DNA from: a beta proteobacterium AAP65
GTDB lineage: Bacteria > Pseudomonadota > Gammaproteobacteria > Burkholderiales > Burkholderiaceae_C
Assembly: GCA_001295865.1 (NCBI GenBank)
Contig: LJHW01000002.1
Span: 310,001-374,000 of the forward strand
Length of the DNA stretch: 64,000 nt
Direction: 5' to 3'
Shown here: in pieces, positions 48,301 through 59,225 of the stretch
How the letters are laid out: each line of letters opens with the position of its first letter
How positions within the stretch are numbered: position 1 is the first letter of the stretch
Position numbers and translations under genes: made by a program
The notes under the pieces: generated by a model
The model's input: the letters and a program-made list of their open reading frames with translations, nothing else
Databases searched by the model: none
Told to the model about the DNA's origin: nothing

Positions 48301-49979
48301 ACTTGAAGCGCTTCACGGCCCGCACATCCCGCGAGGCCCTGGCCCTGGTCAAGCAGGCCTTCGGCGACGACGCCGTCGTGATGTCCACCAAGCCCTGCGC
48401 CGAAGGCGTGGAGGTGCTGGCCATGGCCCCTGAGAGCTTGCATCAGCTGGAGCGTGTAGGGCAGCAGGCCGAGCGCGTGCAGGCGCAGCCGGTGCCGCGC
48501 GCGCCGCAGCCCTCCACGACAGGCAGCCGCCTGCGCGAGCGTCTGGACCCGCGTGTGGAGCCGCGTCTGGACCCCCGCGCCGAAGCCGTGCGCGCCGCGC
48601 TGCAGGAACGCCACGAGCCGAGCTTCGACGCCGAGGTGCAGCAAGACGTGGAGCAGCTGCAGATGAGCACGCTGTCCTTCCAGGACTACGTGCGCCAGCG
48701 CATGCTCAAGCGCCGCGAGGCCGAACTGGCCGCCGCCAACGCTGCGGCCGCTGCGGCAGAGCCCTTGCGCCCCGCACAGCTGCCGCCCAGCGTGGCCCCC
48801 ATCGAGGCGGCGCGCAACCGCGCCGTGCGCCGTGAGGCCCCGGCCGCCGCCGCGCCCCGCGAACTGCCGGTGCTGCGCGACGAGGTGAGCATGCACGAGG
48901 CGCCGCACGCGGCCATGCCCAGCCTGGGTGGCATCGCCACGCCGCCGCTGCCGGCCGTGCCCAGTGTCATGGCCCGCGGTGAACAGATCCAGCTGCAGGC
49001 GCAGGCCGCCGCCGAACTCGCCACCAAAGCCACCGACCGCGGCGACATGATGAACGAGCTGCGCAGCATGCGCGGCCTCATCGAGCAGCGTTTCGGCGCG
49101 CTGGCGTTCATGGAAAAGCTGCAGCGCCAGCCGCGCCAGGCCCAGCTGGCGCAGCGCCTGCTGGACACGGGTTTTTCGCCGGCGCTGATCCGCAAGCTGG
49201 TCGAAAGCCTGCCGGCCGAAGGTGACGAACTCGCCTGGGCCTCGGGCGTGCTGGAACGCAACCTGCCCACGGGCGAACGTGAGCCGGCCTTGGAAGAAGC
49301 CGGCGGCATCTACGCCCTCATCGGCGCCACCGGCGTGGGCAAGACCACCAGCACCGCCAAGCTGGCCGCGGCCTTCGCCACGCGCCACGGCGCGGCCAAC
49401 CTGGGCCTGATCACGCTGGACGCCTACCGGGTCGGCGCGCACGAGCAGCTGCGCACCTACGGCCGCATCCTGGGCGTGCCGGTGCACACCGCGCACGACC
49501 GCGCCAGCCTCGAAGACCTGCTTGACCTACTGAGCGCCAAGAAGATGGTGCTCATCGACACCGCCGGCATGGCCCAGCGCGACAGCCGCACGCGTGAGCT
49601 GTTGGACATGCTCTCGCACCGCGCCATCCAGCGCCTGCTGGTGGTCAACGCCAGCGCCCAGGGCGAGACCATCGAAGACCAGCTCGCCGCCTACGCCGCC
49701 AACAACTGCCGCGGCATCGTGCTGAGCAAGCTCGACGAGGCCGTGAAGCTGGGCCCGGCGCTCGATTCGATGATCCGCCACAAGCTCAAGGTGCTGGCGG
49801 TGGCCAACGGCCAGCGTGTGCCCGAAGACTGGCACCGCTTGAGCGCCAACGCCCTGGTGCAGCGCGCGCTGCGCAGCCAGGCCGGCGCCGCCTGGAAGCT
49901 GGACGACAACGACGTCAACCTGATCTTTGCGGGCCTGCCCACGGCCAAGGCGGCCGCCGTGGCGCCCCTGCATGTCTGA
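48297..49979 (+). CDS. flhF: Flagellar placement GTPase FlhF
   Basis: SRP-type GTPase of 560 residues that sets flagellum position and number. N-terminal B domain MNLKRFTARTSREALALVKQAFGDDAVVMST, a long basic/Ala-rich linker, NG domain with P-loop IGATGVGKTTSTAKLAAAFA (about 341-360), LDAYRVGAHEQLRTYGRIL, LIDTAGMAQRD (G3), and VLSKLDEA (G4). Overlaps flhA by 4 bases and flhG by 8. Confidence 0.94.
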   Translation: MNLKRFTARTSREALALVKQAFGDDAVVMSTKPCAEGVEVLAMAPESLHQLERVGQQAERVQAQPVPRAPQPSTTGSRLRERLDPRVEPRLDPRAEAVRAALQERHEPSFDAEVQQDVEQLQMSTLSFQDYVRQRMLKRREAELAAANAAAAAAEPLRPAQLPPSVAPIEAARNRAVRREAPAAAAPRELPVLRDEVSMHEAPHAAMPSLGGIATPPLPAVPSVMARGEQIQLQAQAAAELATKATDRGDMMNELRSMRGLIEQRFGALAFMEKLQRQPRQAQLAQRLLDTGFSPALIRKLVESLPAEGDELAWASGVLERNLPTGEREPALEEAGGIYALIGATGVGKTTSTAKLAAAFATRHGAANLGLITLDAYRVGAHEQLRTYGRILGVPVHTAHDRASLEDLLDLLSAKKMVLIDTAGMAQRDSRTRELLDMLSHRAIQRLLVVNASAQGETIEDQLAAYAANNCRGIVLSKLDEAVKLGPALDSMIRHKLKVLAVANGQRVPEDWHRLSANALVQRALRSQAGAAWKLDDNDVNLIFAGLPTAKAAAVAPLHV

Positions 49980-50838
49980 GACCGAAAGCCGCACATCCCC
50001 CATGCGCGATTTCTACGCCCCCTCCGACCGCATGCCGCTGGACCAGGCCGACGGCCTGCGCCGGCTGTTTGCCGGCCGCCGCCGCCATGTGCTGCCGCTG
50101 GCCGCCAACCCGCACGTGGCCTTCAGCGGCCTGGTGCTCGACCGCCTGGCCGCCGTGCTCGCCGCCCAGGGCCACGAGGTGCTGGTGGTCGACGCCGCCA
50201 CCACCGCGCCGCCGCCGCACGAGCTGGCCGGTGTGGACCTGGCGGCCTGCATCGAACCCATCGGCCCGCGGGTTTCGTACCTGCCGGCGCGCGGCATGCC
50301 GCCGGCCTTTGTCGACACCCGCGGCTCGGCCGGCGCTTTCATCGACGCCGTGCAGCAAGCCTGCCCGCAGGCCGAGGTGGTGCTGCTGCACGCCGAGGCC
50401 ACCGACCTGGCCCGGCTGCTGAAGCACCGCGCCGCACGCCCGGTGCTGCTGGGCGCCGACCACCCCGAGAGCGTGAAACACGCCTACGCCAGCGCCAAGC
50501 TGCTGGTGCACCGCTGCGGGCTGATGACCTACGACCTGCTGCTGGCCGCGCCGCCGAATTCGCCGCGTGCCGCCAGCATCCCGGCCAGCCTGGGCGGCTG
50601 TGCCGAGAACTTCCTCGGGGCGATGCTGCGCCACAGCGCGCTGGTCGACCCCGCGGGCGACCCGGCCGCGCCGGCCGACGCCGCGCTGGCCCGGCTGCTG
50701 GCCGAGCAGCTGGCGCTGGACGAGACCGCGCTGGGGGCCTGGACAAGCTCGGCGCCTATGTCTTTGCCGGGCGCGCCGCCGCCGGCCGCGCGCACGCCCC
50801 GCACCGCACAGATCCCGAACCGCCCCGCACATCCGTAG
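49972..50838 (+). CDS. flhG: FlhG/FleN-like protein lacking the ATPase P-loop
   Basis: Protein of 288 residues between flhF and fliA, the position of FlhG (MinD-like regulator of FlhF and flagellar number). An N-terminal DQADGLRRL (24-32) matches the DQAxxLR helix that activates FlhF GTPase. The expected deviant Walker A (KGGxGKT) is replaced by LAANPHVAFSG after RRHVLP, although the following helix and VLVVDAA strand align. Low-complexity Pro/Ala tail at the end. ATG 49972 overlaps the flhF stop. Confidence 0.8.
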   Translation: MSETESRTSPMRDFYAPSDRMPLDQADGLRRLFAGRRRHVLPLAANPHVAFSGLVLDRLAAVLAAQGHEVLVVDAATTAPPPHELAGVDLAACIEPIGPRVSYLPARGMPPAFVDTRGSAGAFIDAVQQACPQAEVVLLHAEATDLARLLKHRAARPVLLGADHPESVKHAYASAKLLVHRCGLMTYDLLLAAPPNSPRAASIPASLGGCAENFLGAMLRHSALVDPAGDPAAPADAALARLLAEQLALDETALGAWTSSAPMSLPGAPPPAARTPRTAQIPNRPAHP

Positions 50839-50848
50839 AGGCATGCAC

Positions 50849-51562
50849 ATGTACACCGCCAAGGGACAACTCGACGCTGGCGCCCTGCTCAAGCAGTACC
50901 AGCCCCTCGTGCGCCGCCTCGCGCACCAGATGATCGCCAAGCTGCCGGCCAACGTCGAACTCGACGACCTCATCCAGGTCGGCATGATCGGATTGAGCGA
51001 CGCGCTCTCGCGTTTCGACGCTGCGCAGGGCGTGCAGTTCGAGACGTTTGCCACCCAGCGCATCCGCGGCGCCATGCTCGACGAGCTGCGCGGCAACGAC
51101 TGGATGAGCCGCGGCGACCGCCGCCACCAGCGCAGCATCGAAGCCGCCGTGCACAAGCTCGAGCAGCGCCACGGCCGCGCGCCGAGCGAAGGCGAAATCG
51201 CCCGCGAGATGGGCCTGAGCCTGACCGAGTACCAGGAGCTGCTGGGCAAGGTGCGCGGCACCCAGCTCATCTACCTGGAAGACATGAGCGGCGACGAGGG
51301 CGACGACGACTACCTCGACCGCCACGTGGTCGACGCCGGCGCCAACCCGCTGGCGCGCATGCAAGACCAGCGCATGCGCGAAGCGCTGGTGGAAGCCATC
51401 AAGAACCTGCCCGAGCGCGAGCAGTACGTCATGAGCATGTACTACGAACACGACATGAACCTGAAGGAAATCGCCGCCGTGCTGGGCGTGACCGAAAGCC
51501 GCGTTTGCCAGCTGCACAGCCAGAGCATCGCCAGGCTGCGCACGCGGCTGCGCGAATGGTGA
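50849..51562 (+). CDS. fliA: RNA polymerase sigma factor for flagellar genes (sigma-28)
   Basis: Sigma factor of 237 residues for late flagellar genes. Region 2 LVRRLAHQMIAKLPANVELDDLIQVGMIGLSDALSRFD, region 3 NDWMSRGDRRHQRSIEAAVHKLEQRHGRAPSEGEIAREMGLS, region 4 LPEREQYVMSMYYEHDMNLKEIAAVLGVTESRVCQLHSQ. GAGG at 50838-50841 favours ATG 50849 over the ATG at 50843. Its own target type of promoter precedes motA in this window. Confidence 0.96.
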   Translation: MYTAKGQLDAGALLKQYQPLVRRLAHQMIAKLPANVELDDLIQVGMIGLSDALSRFDAAQGVQFETFATQRIRGAMLDELRGNDWMSRGDRRHQRSIEAAVHKLEQRHGRAPSEGEIAREMGLSLTEYQELLGKVRGTQLIYLEDMSGDEGDDDYLDRHVVDAGANPLARMQDQRMREALVEAIKNLPEREQYVMSMYYEHDMNLKEIAAVLGVTESRVCQLHSQSIARLRTRLREW

Positions 51563-51571
51563 GACCTTCTC

Positions 51572-52960
51572 ATGTTCAAGGCTGCCTTCAAGCCGGCCGC
51601 CCACCCGGCAGACGCGCCTCGCACCGAGCCCACCGAACACCCGGCAGCGGCTGACGCGGCGCAGGCGGGCGCGGCCGGGCGCTTCATCGGCCAGCTCGGG
51701 CGCCAGGCCTCGTCGCTGGGCCGGGAAGCGGCCGAGGTTCGCGGTGTCATCGACGACACGCTCAAGCTCGCGAACAACCAGGCGCAGGCGCTGCAGGCCC
51801 TGGCGCAGCAGCTGCAAGAGGTGGTGCGTGCGCAAGCCGCCATCGACCAGGAAACCCAGCAGGGGCTGCAGGCCGTGGCGCGTGTGGGCGATGCCGTGCA
51901 AGGCGTGAGCACCGAGGTCGGCGGCATCGTCGACACGCTGCGCCAGGTGTCTGAGGCCGCCGGCGACATCACCCGCATTTCTTTGCAGACCCGCCTGGTG
52001 GCCTTCAACGCCAGCGTGGAAGCCAAACGTGCCGGCGAGGCCGGCCGCGGTTTTGCCGTGGTGGCCGATGCCGTGAAGGACCTGGCGGCGCAGGTCGAGA
52101 GTTCATCCAAGCAGATCGCGGGCACGGTGGGCCGGCTCGATGCGCGCATCGGCGCGCTGGCGCGCGAGATCAGCCGCGATGCCCAAGCCGCAGGCGGTGA
52201 AGGGCAGGGCGGTGCGGTGCACCGCGCCATCGACGAAGTCACGCAGGGCGTGCGCCGCATCCACGCGGCCAGCCAGGCCAGCCAGCAGCTGTGCGACGGG
52301 CTGGGCGGCCAGATGGGCCGCATCGAAGGCGAGATGCGCCAGACCACCAAGGCGCTGGACACCGCACTCGGCCGCACCGAGACCTTCCTGAAGATCTCGG
52401 AAGAACTCGCCGAAGGCGCCGCCGAAACCGGCGTGGAGACCGAAGACACGCTCTACATCCGCGCCGTGCAGCAGGCGGCCGGGCAGATCGGCCAGCTGCT
52501 GGAAGAAGCGGTGCGTTCCGGCGCGCTGCGGCAGGAACAGCTCTTCGACGAGCAGTACCAGCCCGTGCCCGGCACGCAGCCGCAGCAGCACATGACGCAG
52601 TTCGTGCCGCTGGCCGAACGCCTGTTTCCGCAGGTACAGGAAAAGCTGCTGTCGCTGTCGGACAAGGTGGTGTTCTGCATCGCCGCCGACCGCAACGGCT
52701 ACATCGCCTGCCACAACCGCCAGTACAACCAGCCGCAGCGCGCGGGCGACGTGGCCTGGAACACGGCCCACAGCCGCAACCGGCGCATCTTCAACGACCG
52801 CACGGGCCTGGCTTCGGGGCGCAACACGCGGCCCTTCCTGCTGCAGACCTACCGCCGCGACATGGGCGGCGGCCAGTTCATCGTGATGAAAGAAGCAGCG
52901 GCGCCGATCACAGTCAACGGCCGCCACTGGGGCGGGCTGCGCCTGGCCTTCAAGTTTTGA
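51572..52960 (+). CDS. Soluble methyl-accepting chemotaxis protein with C-terminal sensor-like domain
   Basis: Protein of 462 residues without membrane segments. The coiled-coil signalling domain is near the N-terminus; the conserved tip ITRISLQTRLVAFNASVEAKRAGEAGRGFAVVADAVKDLA occupies about 134-172. The C-terminal 120 residues (LPLAERLFPQVQEKLLSLSDKVVFCIAADRNGYIACHNRQYNQP to GGFRLAF-like end FIVMKEAAAPITVNGRHWGGLRLAFKF) form a PAS/Cache-like sensor. Reversed domain order implies cytoplasmic sensing. Follows fliA by 9 bases. Confidence 0.85.
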   Translation: MFKAAFKPAAHPADAPRTEPTEHPAAADAAQAGAAGRFIGQLGRQASSLGREAAEVRGVIDDTLKLANNQAQALQALAQQLQEVVRAQAAIDQETQQGLQAVARVGDAVQGVSTEVGGIVDTLRQVSEAAGDITRISLQTRLVAFNASVEAKRAGEAGRGFAVVADAVKDLAAQVESSSKQIAGTVGRLDARIGALAREISRDAQAAGGEGQGGAVHRAIDEVTQGVRRIHAASQASQQLCDGLGGQMGRIEGEMRQTTKALDTALGRTETFLKISEELAEGAAETGVETEDTLYIRAVQQAAGQIGQLLEEAVRSGALRQEQLFDEQYQPVPGTQPQQHMTQFVPLAERLFPQVQEKLLSLSDKVVFCIAADRNGYIACHNRQYNQPQRAGDVAWNTAHSRNRRIFNDRTGLASGRNTRPFLLQTYRRDMGGGQFIVMKEAAAPITVNGRHWGGLRLAFKF

Positions 52961-52984
52961 GAGGCCCCTTGCCACGGCGACGCA

Positions 52985-53004
52985 TACTGTATAAATTGAC
53001 AGTA
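52985..53004 (+). promoter_or_regulatory. LexA (SOS) operator at the PA0069-type radical SAM gene
   Basis: TACTGTATAAATTGACAGTA matches the LexA consensus at 17 of 20 positions, with perfect CTG-N10-CAG; the dyad extends to GCATACTG/CAGTATGC (52982-53007). A TATAAA -10-like hexamer (52990-52995) with TTGCCA (52969-52974) upstream lies within it, so repression by occlusion is expected. Confidence 0.8.
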
Positions 53005-54137
53005 TGCCAGCCAGCTCCACACCGCCCGCCGCCACCCTGATGTTCGTGCCCCGCCACGCCGACGCCGGCGTGCACAAGGGCCGCGGCACCGCCTGGGCGA
53101 TGGAGCACCGCTTCAGCAGCGAGAACCGCAGCGATTTCGACGACGGCTGGGGCACGCTGCAGCAGGCCGCGCAGGCCGAGACCCTGGCACCAGCCACCCA
53201 GCTGATCGAGGAGAACGTGCGCGGCATCCTGTCGGGCAACGATTCGCCCGACATCGGTTTCGACCTCTCCATCAACCCCTACCGCGGGTGTGAACACGGC
53301 TGCATCTACTGCTACGCGAGGCCCAGCCACAGCTACCTCAACCTCTCGCCGGGCCTCGATTTCGAGACGCGCATCGTCGCCAAGGTCAACGCCGCCGAGA
53401 AGCTGCGTGAGGCGCTCTCGGCGCGGGGCTACACGCCGGGCCAGCTGAACATCGGCTCGGTGACCGACGCCTACCAGCCAGCCGAACGGCGGCTGCGCAT
53501 CACACGTTCGTTGATCGAGGTGCTGTCGGAAGCGCGGCACCCGTTTTCCATCATCACCAAGAGCAGCCTGGTCGAGCGTGACATCGACCTCATCGCGCCC
53601 ATGGCGGCGCAGCGGCTGGCGGCCGTGTATGTGTCCATCACCACGCTGGACCCGGCGCTGGCCCGCGCGCTGGAGCCGCGCGCCGCCGCACCGCACCGCC
53701 GGCTGCGCACCATCGAAGCGCTGGCACGGGCCGGCATCCCGGTGGGCGTGAGCGTGTCGCCGGTCATTCCTTTTCTCAACGAGCCCGAGCTCGAAAAGGT
53801 GCTGCAGGCCGCGCGTGATGCCGGCGCCAGCTCGGCCTTCAGCATCGTGCTGCGCCTGCCCTGGGAGGTGAACCCGCTGTTCCAGCAATGGCTGGAGCAG
53901 CACGTGCCCGAGCGCGCCGCGCGCATCATGGCCCGCGTGCGCGAGATGCGCGGCGGCAAAGACAACGACGCCCGTTTCGGCACGCGCATGACGGGCCAGG
54001 GCCTGTGGGCCGAGTTGCTGCGCCAACGCCTGCACAAGGCCTGCCAGCGCCTGGGCCTGAACCGGCGGCGCGCCGAGCTCGACCTCACGCGTTTCCGCCG
54101 GCCGGCGGCCTGGGCGGGGCAGGGCCAGCTGTTCTGA
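53004..54137 (+). CDS. PA0069-family radical SAM protein
   Basis: Radical SAM protein of 377 residues. The cluster motif CEHGCIYCYARPSHSYL (C-x3-C-x2-C, about 95-111) is followed by LNIGSVTDAYQPAERRLRITRSLIEVL, SIITKSSLVERDIDL and SVSPVIPFLNEPELE. The family is related to spore photoproduct lyase (SplB) and in Pseudomonas PA0069 belongs to the LexA regulon (from memory). A DNA-repair role is therefore likely. The ATG at 53004 lies in the operator; another at 53040 would leave a normal leader. Confidence 0.88.
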   Translation: MPASSTPPAATLMFVPRHADAGVHKGRGTAWAMEHRFSSENRSDFDDGWGTLQQAAQAETLAPATQLIEENVRGILSGNDSPDIGFDLSINPYRGCEHGCIYCYARPSHSYLNLSPGLDFETRIVAKVNAAEKLREALSARGYTPGQLNIGSVTDAYQPAERRLRITRSLIEVLSEARHPFSIITKSSLVERDIDLIAPMAAQRLAAVYVSITTLDPALARALEPRAAAPHRRLRTIEALARAGIPVGVSVSPVIPFLNEPELEKVLQAARDAGASSAFSIVLRLPWEVNPLFQQWLEQHVPERAARIMARVREMRGGKDNDARFGTRMTGQGLWAELLRQRLHKACQRLGLNRRRAELDLTRFRRPAAWAGQGQLF

Positions 54138-55811
54138 TCAGACCGCGGCGTCGCTCGCCACCAGCGGCGGCGCTTCCTGCGGTGTGTTGCCGCGCAACTG
54201 CAGGCCGCCCGGTGAACGGCCCGAACGCTGGATGCCGGCGATGTGCCCGCCCGACAGCCCGGTGCGGCGCACCAGCTCGCTGGCGCGCGCGGCCAGGGCG
54301 GCGGCATCGGGCAGCACGGCGGCGTGTTTGCGCGCCAGCAGCGCGGCCATCTCCAGCAGCTTGGCGTTGAGCGTCTGTTCGCCTTGCTCCAGCAGCAGCT
54401 GCACCGCGGCGGCCGGTTCGCCCTTCATGGCTTTTTCCATGGCCTGCTCGGTGGTCGCCAGCAGCTGCGCCTGGCAGCGGCGCACGATGGGCACGGCCAC
54501 TTCGCTGCGCCGGGCCGCGGCGCAGAGCACCTCGCCCACCGCCTTGCTGACGCAGAAGCGCAGCGACACACGCTCCACCAGGGCTTCGTGGTCGGCGGCC
54601 GGGCGCACGTTGCCTGGCACACGTTCCCACAGCGACACCGCGATGTTGGCGGCCTCCAGGTCGAAGTCGTCTTCGCTGGCGGCGGCCAGAAACTCGCGCA
54701 GCAGCGGCAGGGTGTTCTCGGGCTGCGGGCTGAGCAGGCCGGTCAGCGCCTCGGCCGCTTTTTCGAAGCGCGCCAGGCGGGTCGAATCGGGCTGGCGTGC
54801 GCGGTGGCGGCGCAGCTGTTCGCGCATCGCGGCCACCTGCGTGGTGTCACCGCGGTCGAAACGCAGCATGGCGATCAGCAGCAGGCTCAAGGGGTCGAAA
54901 AGCTTGCTCTGCGCGCCCATGCCCAGCGTGCGCTCCAGGAACTTCAGCGCATCGTCGGCTTCGCCCTGGTAGAAGGCCAGCGCGCCGGCGTGCTGGTTGC
55001 GCAGCAGGCAGCCGGGCGTGAGCTCGGCCGCGGCGCGGTACTCGCCCAGCGCGGCTTCGAAGTCGCATTGCTCCACCAGCAGCCGGCCCATCAGGTCGTG
55101 CGCGTCGGCCGAGCCCGGGTCTTGCGCCAGCGCCGCCTGCACGGTGCGGCGCGCCGCAGCGGCGTCGCCCAGGGTCGATTGCGCGCGTGCCACGCCCAGC
55201 TGCGCCCAGGTGGCGGTGGGCTTGGCCTTCACCAGGTGCTCGAACAGCGTCTTGGCGTCTTCCGGGCGCTGCAGGCCCATCATGAGTTCGGCGGCGAGGC
55301 GGCCGCAGTAGGTCCAGTAGGGTTGCTTTTCCTGGAAGCGCTTGACGGCGTGCACCAGTGCCACCTGCGACTCACCGGCGTCCAGCGCCTTCAGCACGCT
55401 GCCCAGTTCACGCTTGCGGTTGCGCGCTTCCAGCAGCTTGCTGCCCAGTGCGGCGGCGGTGTAGGGGCGGATGAGGAAGCCGTCCAGCGCCGATTCGGCC
55501 GCCTCCACCACCTGGTGGTAGCTGGCTTGCGAGGTCACCATCAGGAAGACGGTGTTGTGCGGCAGCAGCTTCTCGCGCCGCAATTCGTCGAGCAGGTCTT
55601 GCCCCGAGTAGTCGCTGTCTTCGAACTCTCGGTTGCACAGCACGATGTCGAACTTTTCGCGTTCGAGCAGCAGCCGCGCGTCTCGCACGCGGTTGATGGC
55701 CGTCACGTGGCCCACGCCGGTGTCGCGCAGCTGCGCCGAAGCCACGCTGCGCAGCAGCGGGTTGCCCTCGACAAGCAGGGCGCGCGCGAGGTGGATGTCG
55801 CGGTCGATCAT
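54138..55811 (-). CDS. TPR protein with degenerate receiver domain
   Basis: Protein of 557 residues. The N-terminal 130 residues align with response-regulator receivers (ARALLVEGNPLLRSVAS ... FDIVLCNREFEDSDYSG ... GFLIRPYTAAAL) but the phospho-acceptor Asp is Asn60, the second acid of the pair is Gly16, and the switch Lys is Arg115. TPR repeats follow (about 150-330: ALVHAVKRFQEKQPYWTYCGRLAAEL, LFEHLVKAKPTATWAQLGVARAQSTLGDAAAARRTVQAALAQDPGSADAHDLMGRLL), then a long helical C-terminus. Converges with the radical SAM gene with no gap. Confidence 0.8.
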   Translation of the reverse strand: MIDRDIHLARALLVEGNPLLRSVASAQLRDTGVGHVTAINRVRDARLLLEREKFDIVLCNREFEDSDYSGQDLLDELRREKLLPHNTVFLMVTSQASYHQVVEAAESALDGFLIRPYTAAALGSKLLEARNRKRELGSVLKALDAGESQVALVHAVKRFQEKQPYWTYCGRLAAELMMGLQRPEDAKTLFEHLVKAKPTATWAQLGVARAQSTLGDAAAARRTVQAALAQDPGSADAHDLMGRLLVEQCDFEAALGEYRAAAELTPGCLLRNQHAGALAFYQGEADDALKFLERTLGMGAQSKLFDPLSLLLIAMLRFDRGDTTQVAAMREQLRRHRARQPDSTRLARFEKAAEALTGLLSPQPENTLPLLREFLAAASEDDFDLEAANIAVSLWERVPGNVRPAADHEALVERVSLRFCVSKAVGEVLCAAARRSEVAVPIVRRCQAQLLATTEQAMEKAMKGEPAAAVQLLLEQGEQTLNAKLLEMAALLARKHAAVLPDAAALAARASELVRRTGLSGGHIAGIQRSGRSPGGLQLRGNTPQEAPPLVASDAAV

Positions 55812-55907
55812 GGCGCTTCACTCCGAAGGCGCCGCAGCGCCGAAAGCCAGGGGGCAGTACACGGCATCCCCTGGGTATCGGCGCTGGCGCCTCGGAACTG
55901 AAGGCAG

Positions 55908-55931
55908 GGGCCCGGCATGGCCGCCGGGCCC
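55908..55931 (-). terminator. Possible terminator of dnaJ
   Basis: GGGCCCGGC (55908-55916) pairs with GCCGGGCCC (55923-55931), 9-bp perfect stem, 6-base loop. On the minus strand, just after the dnaJ stop, it is followed by CTGCCTTCAG, a poor T tract. Confidence 0.4.
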
Positions 55932-55934
55932 GGC

Positions 55935-57080
55935 TTACTTGAAGAGGTCCTTGACCTTGTCGGTCCAGCTCTTCGAGTTGGGCGAGTGGCGGTCGCCGCT
56001 CTTCCTGAAGCTGTCGTCCAGCTCTTTGAGCAGCTTGCGCTGGTGCTCGGTCAGCTTGACCGGCGTTTCCACGCTGACGTGGCAGTACAGGTCGCCCGGG
56101 TAGCTGCTGCGCAGGCCCTTGATGCCCTTGCCGCGCAGGCGGAAGGTCTTGCCGTGCTGCGTGCCCTCGGGCAGCTCGATCTCGGCCTTGCTCGCCAGGC
56201 CCGGCACTTCGATGGTGCCGCCCAGGGCCGCGGTGGTCAGGCCCACGGGTACGGTGCAGTGCAGGTCGTCGCCGTCACGCTCGAAGATCTCGTGCTGCTT
56301 GACGCGGATCTCGATGTAGAGGTCGCCCGCCGGGCCGCCGTTGGTGCCGGGCTCGCCGTTGCCGGCGCTGCGGATGCGCATGCCTTCGTTGATGCCGGCG
56401 GGGATCTTCACCTCCAGCGTCTTCTGCTTCTTGATCTTGCCCTGGCCGTTGCAGGTGGTGCAGGGCTCGGGAATGATCTTGCCGCTGCCCTGGCAGTGCG
56501 GGCAGGTCTGCTGGATGCTGAAGAAGCCCTGGCGCATGTGCACCGTGCCGGCGCCATTGCAGGTGGTGCAGGTCTTGGCGCTGGTACCGGGTTTGGCGCC
56601 GCTGCCCTTGCAGGTGTCGCAGGTGTCCCAGCTGGGCACGCGGATCTGCGTTTCCTTGCCGAAGGCGGCTTCCTCCAGCGTGATCTCCATCGCGTAGCTC
56701 AGGTCGTTGCCGCGGTAGACCTGCTGGCCGCCACCGCCACGCCGGCCGCCGCCCTGGCCGCCGAAGATGTCCCCGAAGATGTCGCCGAAGGCTTCGGCGA
56801 AACCGCCGAAACCTTCACCGCCCGGGCCGCCGCGGCCGGCCATGTTGGGGTCGACGCCGGCGTGGCCGTGCTGGTCGTAGGCCGCCCGCTTCTGCGGGTC
56901 GGAGAGCATCTCGTAGGCCTCCTTGGCCTCCTTGAATTTCTCTTCCGCAGCCTTGGCCTCGTCGCCTTGGTGGCGGTCGGGGTGGTGCTTGGCCGCCAGG
57001 CGGCGGTAGGCCTTCTTGAGGTCGTCGTCGCTGGCGTTCTTGGGAACGCCCAGCACGTCGTAGAAATCGCGCTTTGCCAT
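55935..57080 (-). CDS. dnaJ: Chaperone protein DnaJ
   Basis: Hsp40 co-chaperone of 381 residues. J domain with [12 protein letters not shown] (HPD triad), Gly-rich linker ([26 protein letters not shown]), four CxxCxGxG zinc repeats ([40 protein letters not shown]), and a C-terminal substrate-binding part. 109 bases separate it from dnaK. Confidence 0.97.
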   Translation of the reverse strand: MAKRDFYDVLGVPKNASDDDLKKAYRRLAAKHHPDRHQGDEAKAAEEKFKEAKEAYEMLSDPQKRAAYDQHGHAGVDPNMAGRGGPGGEGFGGFAEAFGDIFGDIFGGQGGGRRGGGGQQVYRGNDLSYAMEITLEEAAFGKETQIRVPSWDTCDTCKGSGAKPGTSAKTCTTCNGAGTVHMRQGFFSIQQTCPHCQGSGKIIPEPCTTCNGQGKIKKQKTLEVKIPAGINEGMRIRSAGNGEPGTNGGPAGDLYIEIRVKQHEIFERDGDDLHCTVPVGLTTAALGGTIEVPGLASKAEIELPEGTQHGKTFRLRGKGIKGLRSSYPGDLYCHVSVETPVKLTEHQRKLLKELDDSFRKSGDRHSPNSKSWTDKVKDLFK

Positions 57081-57189
57081 CGGAATTCTCAGCGGTGTGG
57101 AAGTGAAACCGCCGCGTTGGGGGCCGGGCAGGGCCCGGCGCCTCGAACGCGGCGCAATATCCCGTCAGGCCCGCAGGCCCGACGGTGGC

Positions 57190-59136
<1,947 letters not shown>

Positions 59137-59178
59137 GGTCTTTTGCTCCGTAGAGAGTGGAATTCGGTTGTTCTGGAG

Positions 59179-59204
59179 TTGTGGATAACTCGCCGGCTTT
59201 CAAG
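59179..59204 (-). promoter_or_regulatory. Sigma-32-type promoter of dnaK
   Basis: Minus-strand CTTGAAA (59204 down to 59198) is a perfect sigma-32 -35; 13 bases on, CCACAA (59184 down to 59179) is a fair -10 (consensus CCCCAT). It lies in the 89-base grpE-dnaK gap. Confidence 0.55.
59180..59188 (-). promoter_or_regulatory. Isolated DnaA-box sequence
   Basis: TTATCCACA on the minus strand is the exact DnaA box consensus. It overlaps the dnaK promoter. No second box was seen nearby. Confidence 0.3.
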
Positions 59205-59225
59205 GGGGCCGGCTTGTGGATCTTG

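Noticed and set aside
52996..53001. TTGACA as a -35 for the radical SAM gene
   Set aside because: No -10 lies 16-18 bases downstream, and the hexamer is simply part of the LexA dyad.
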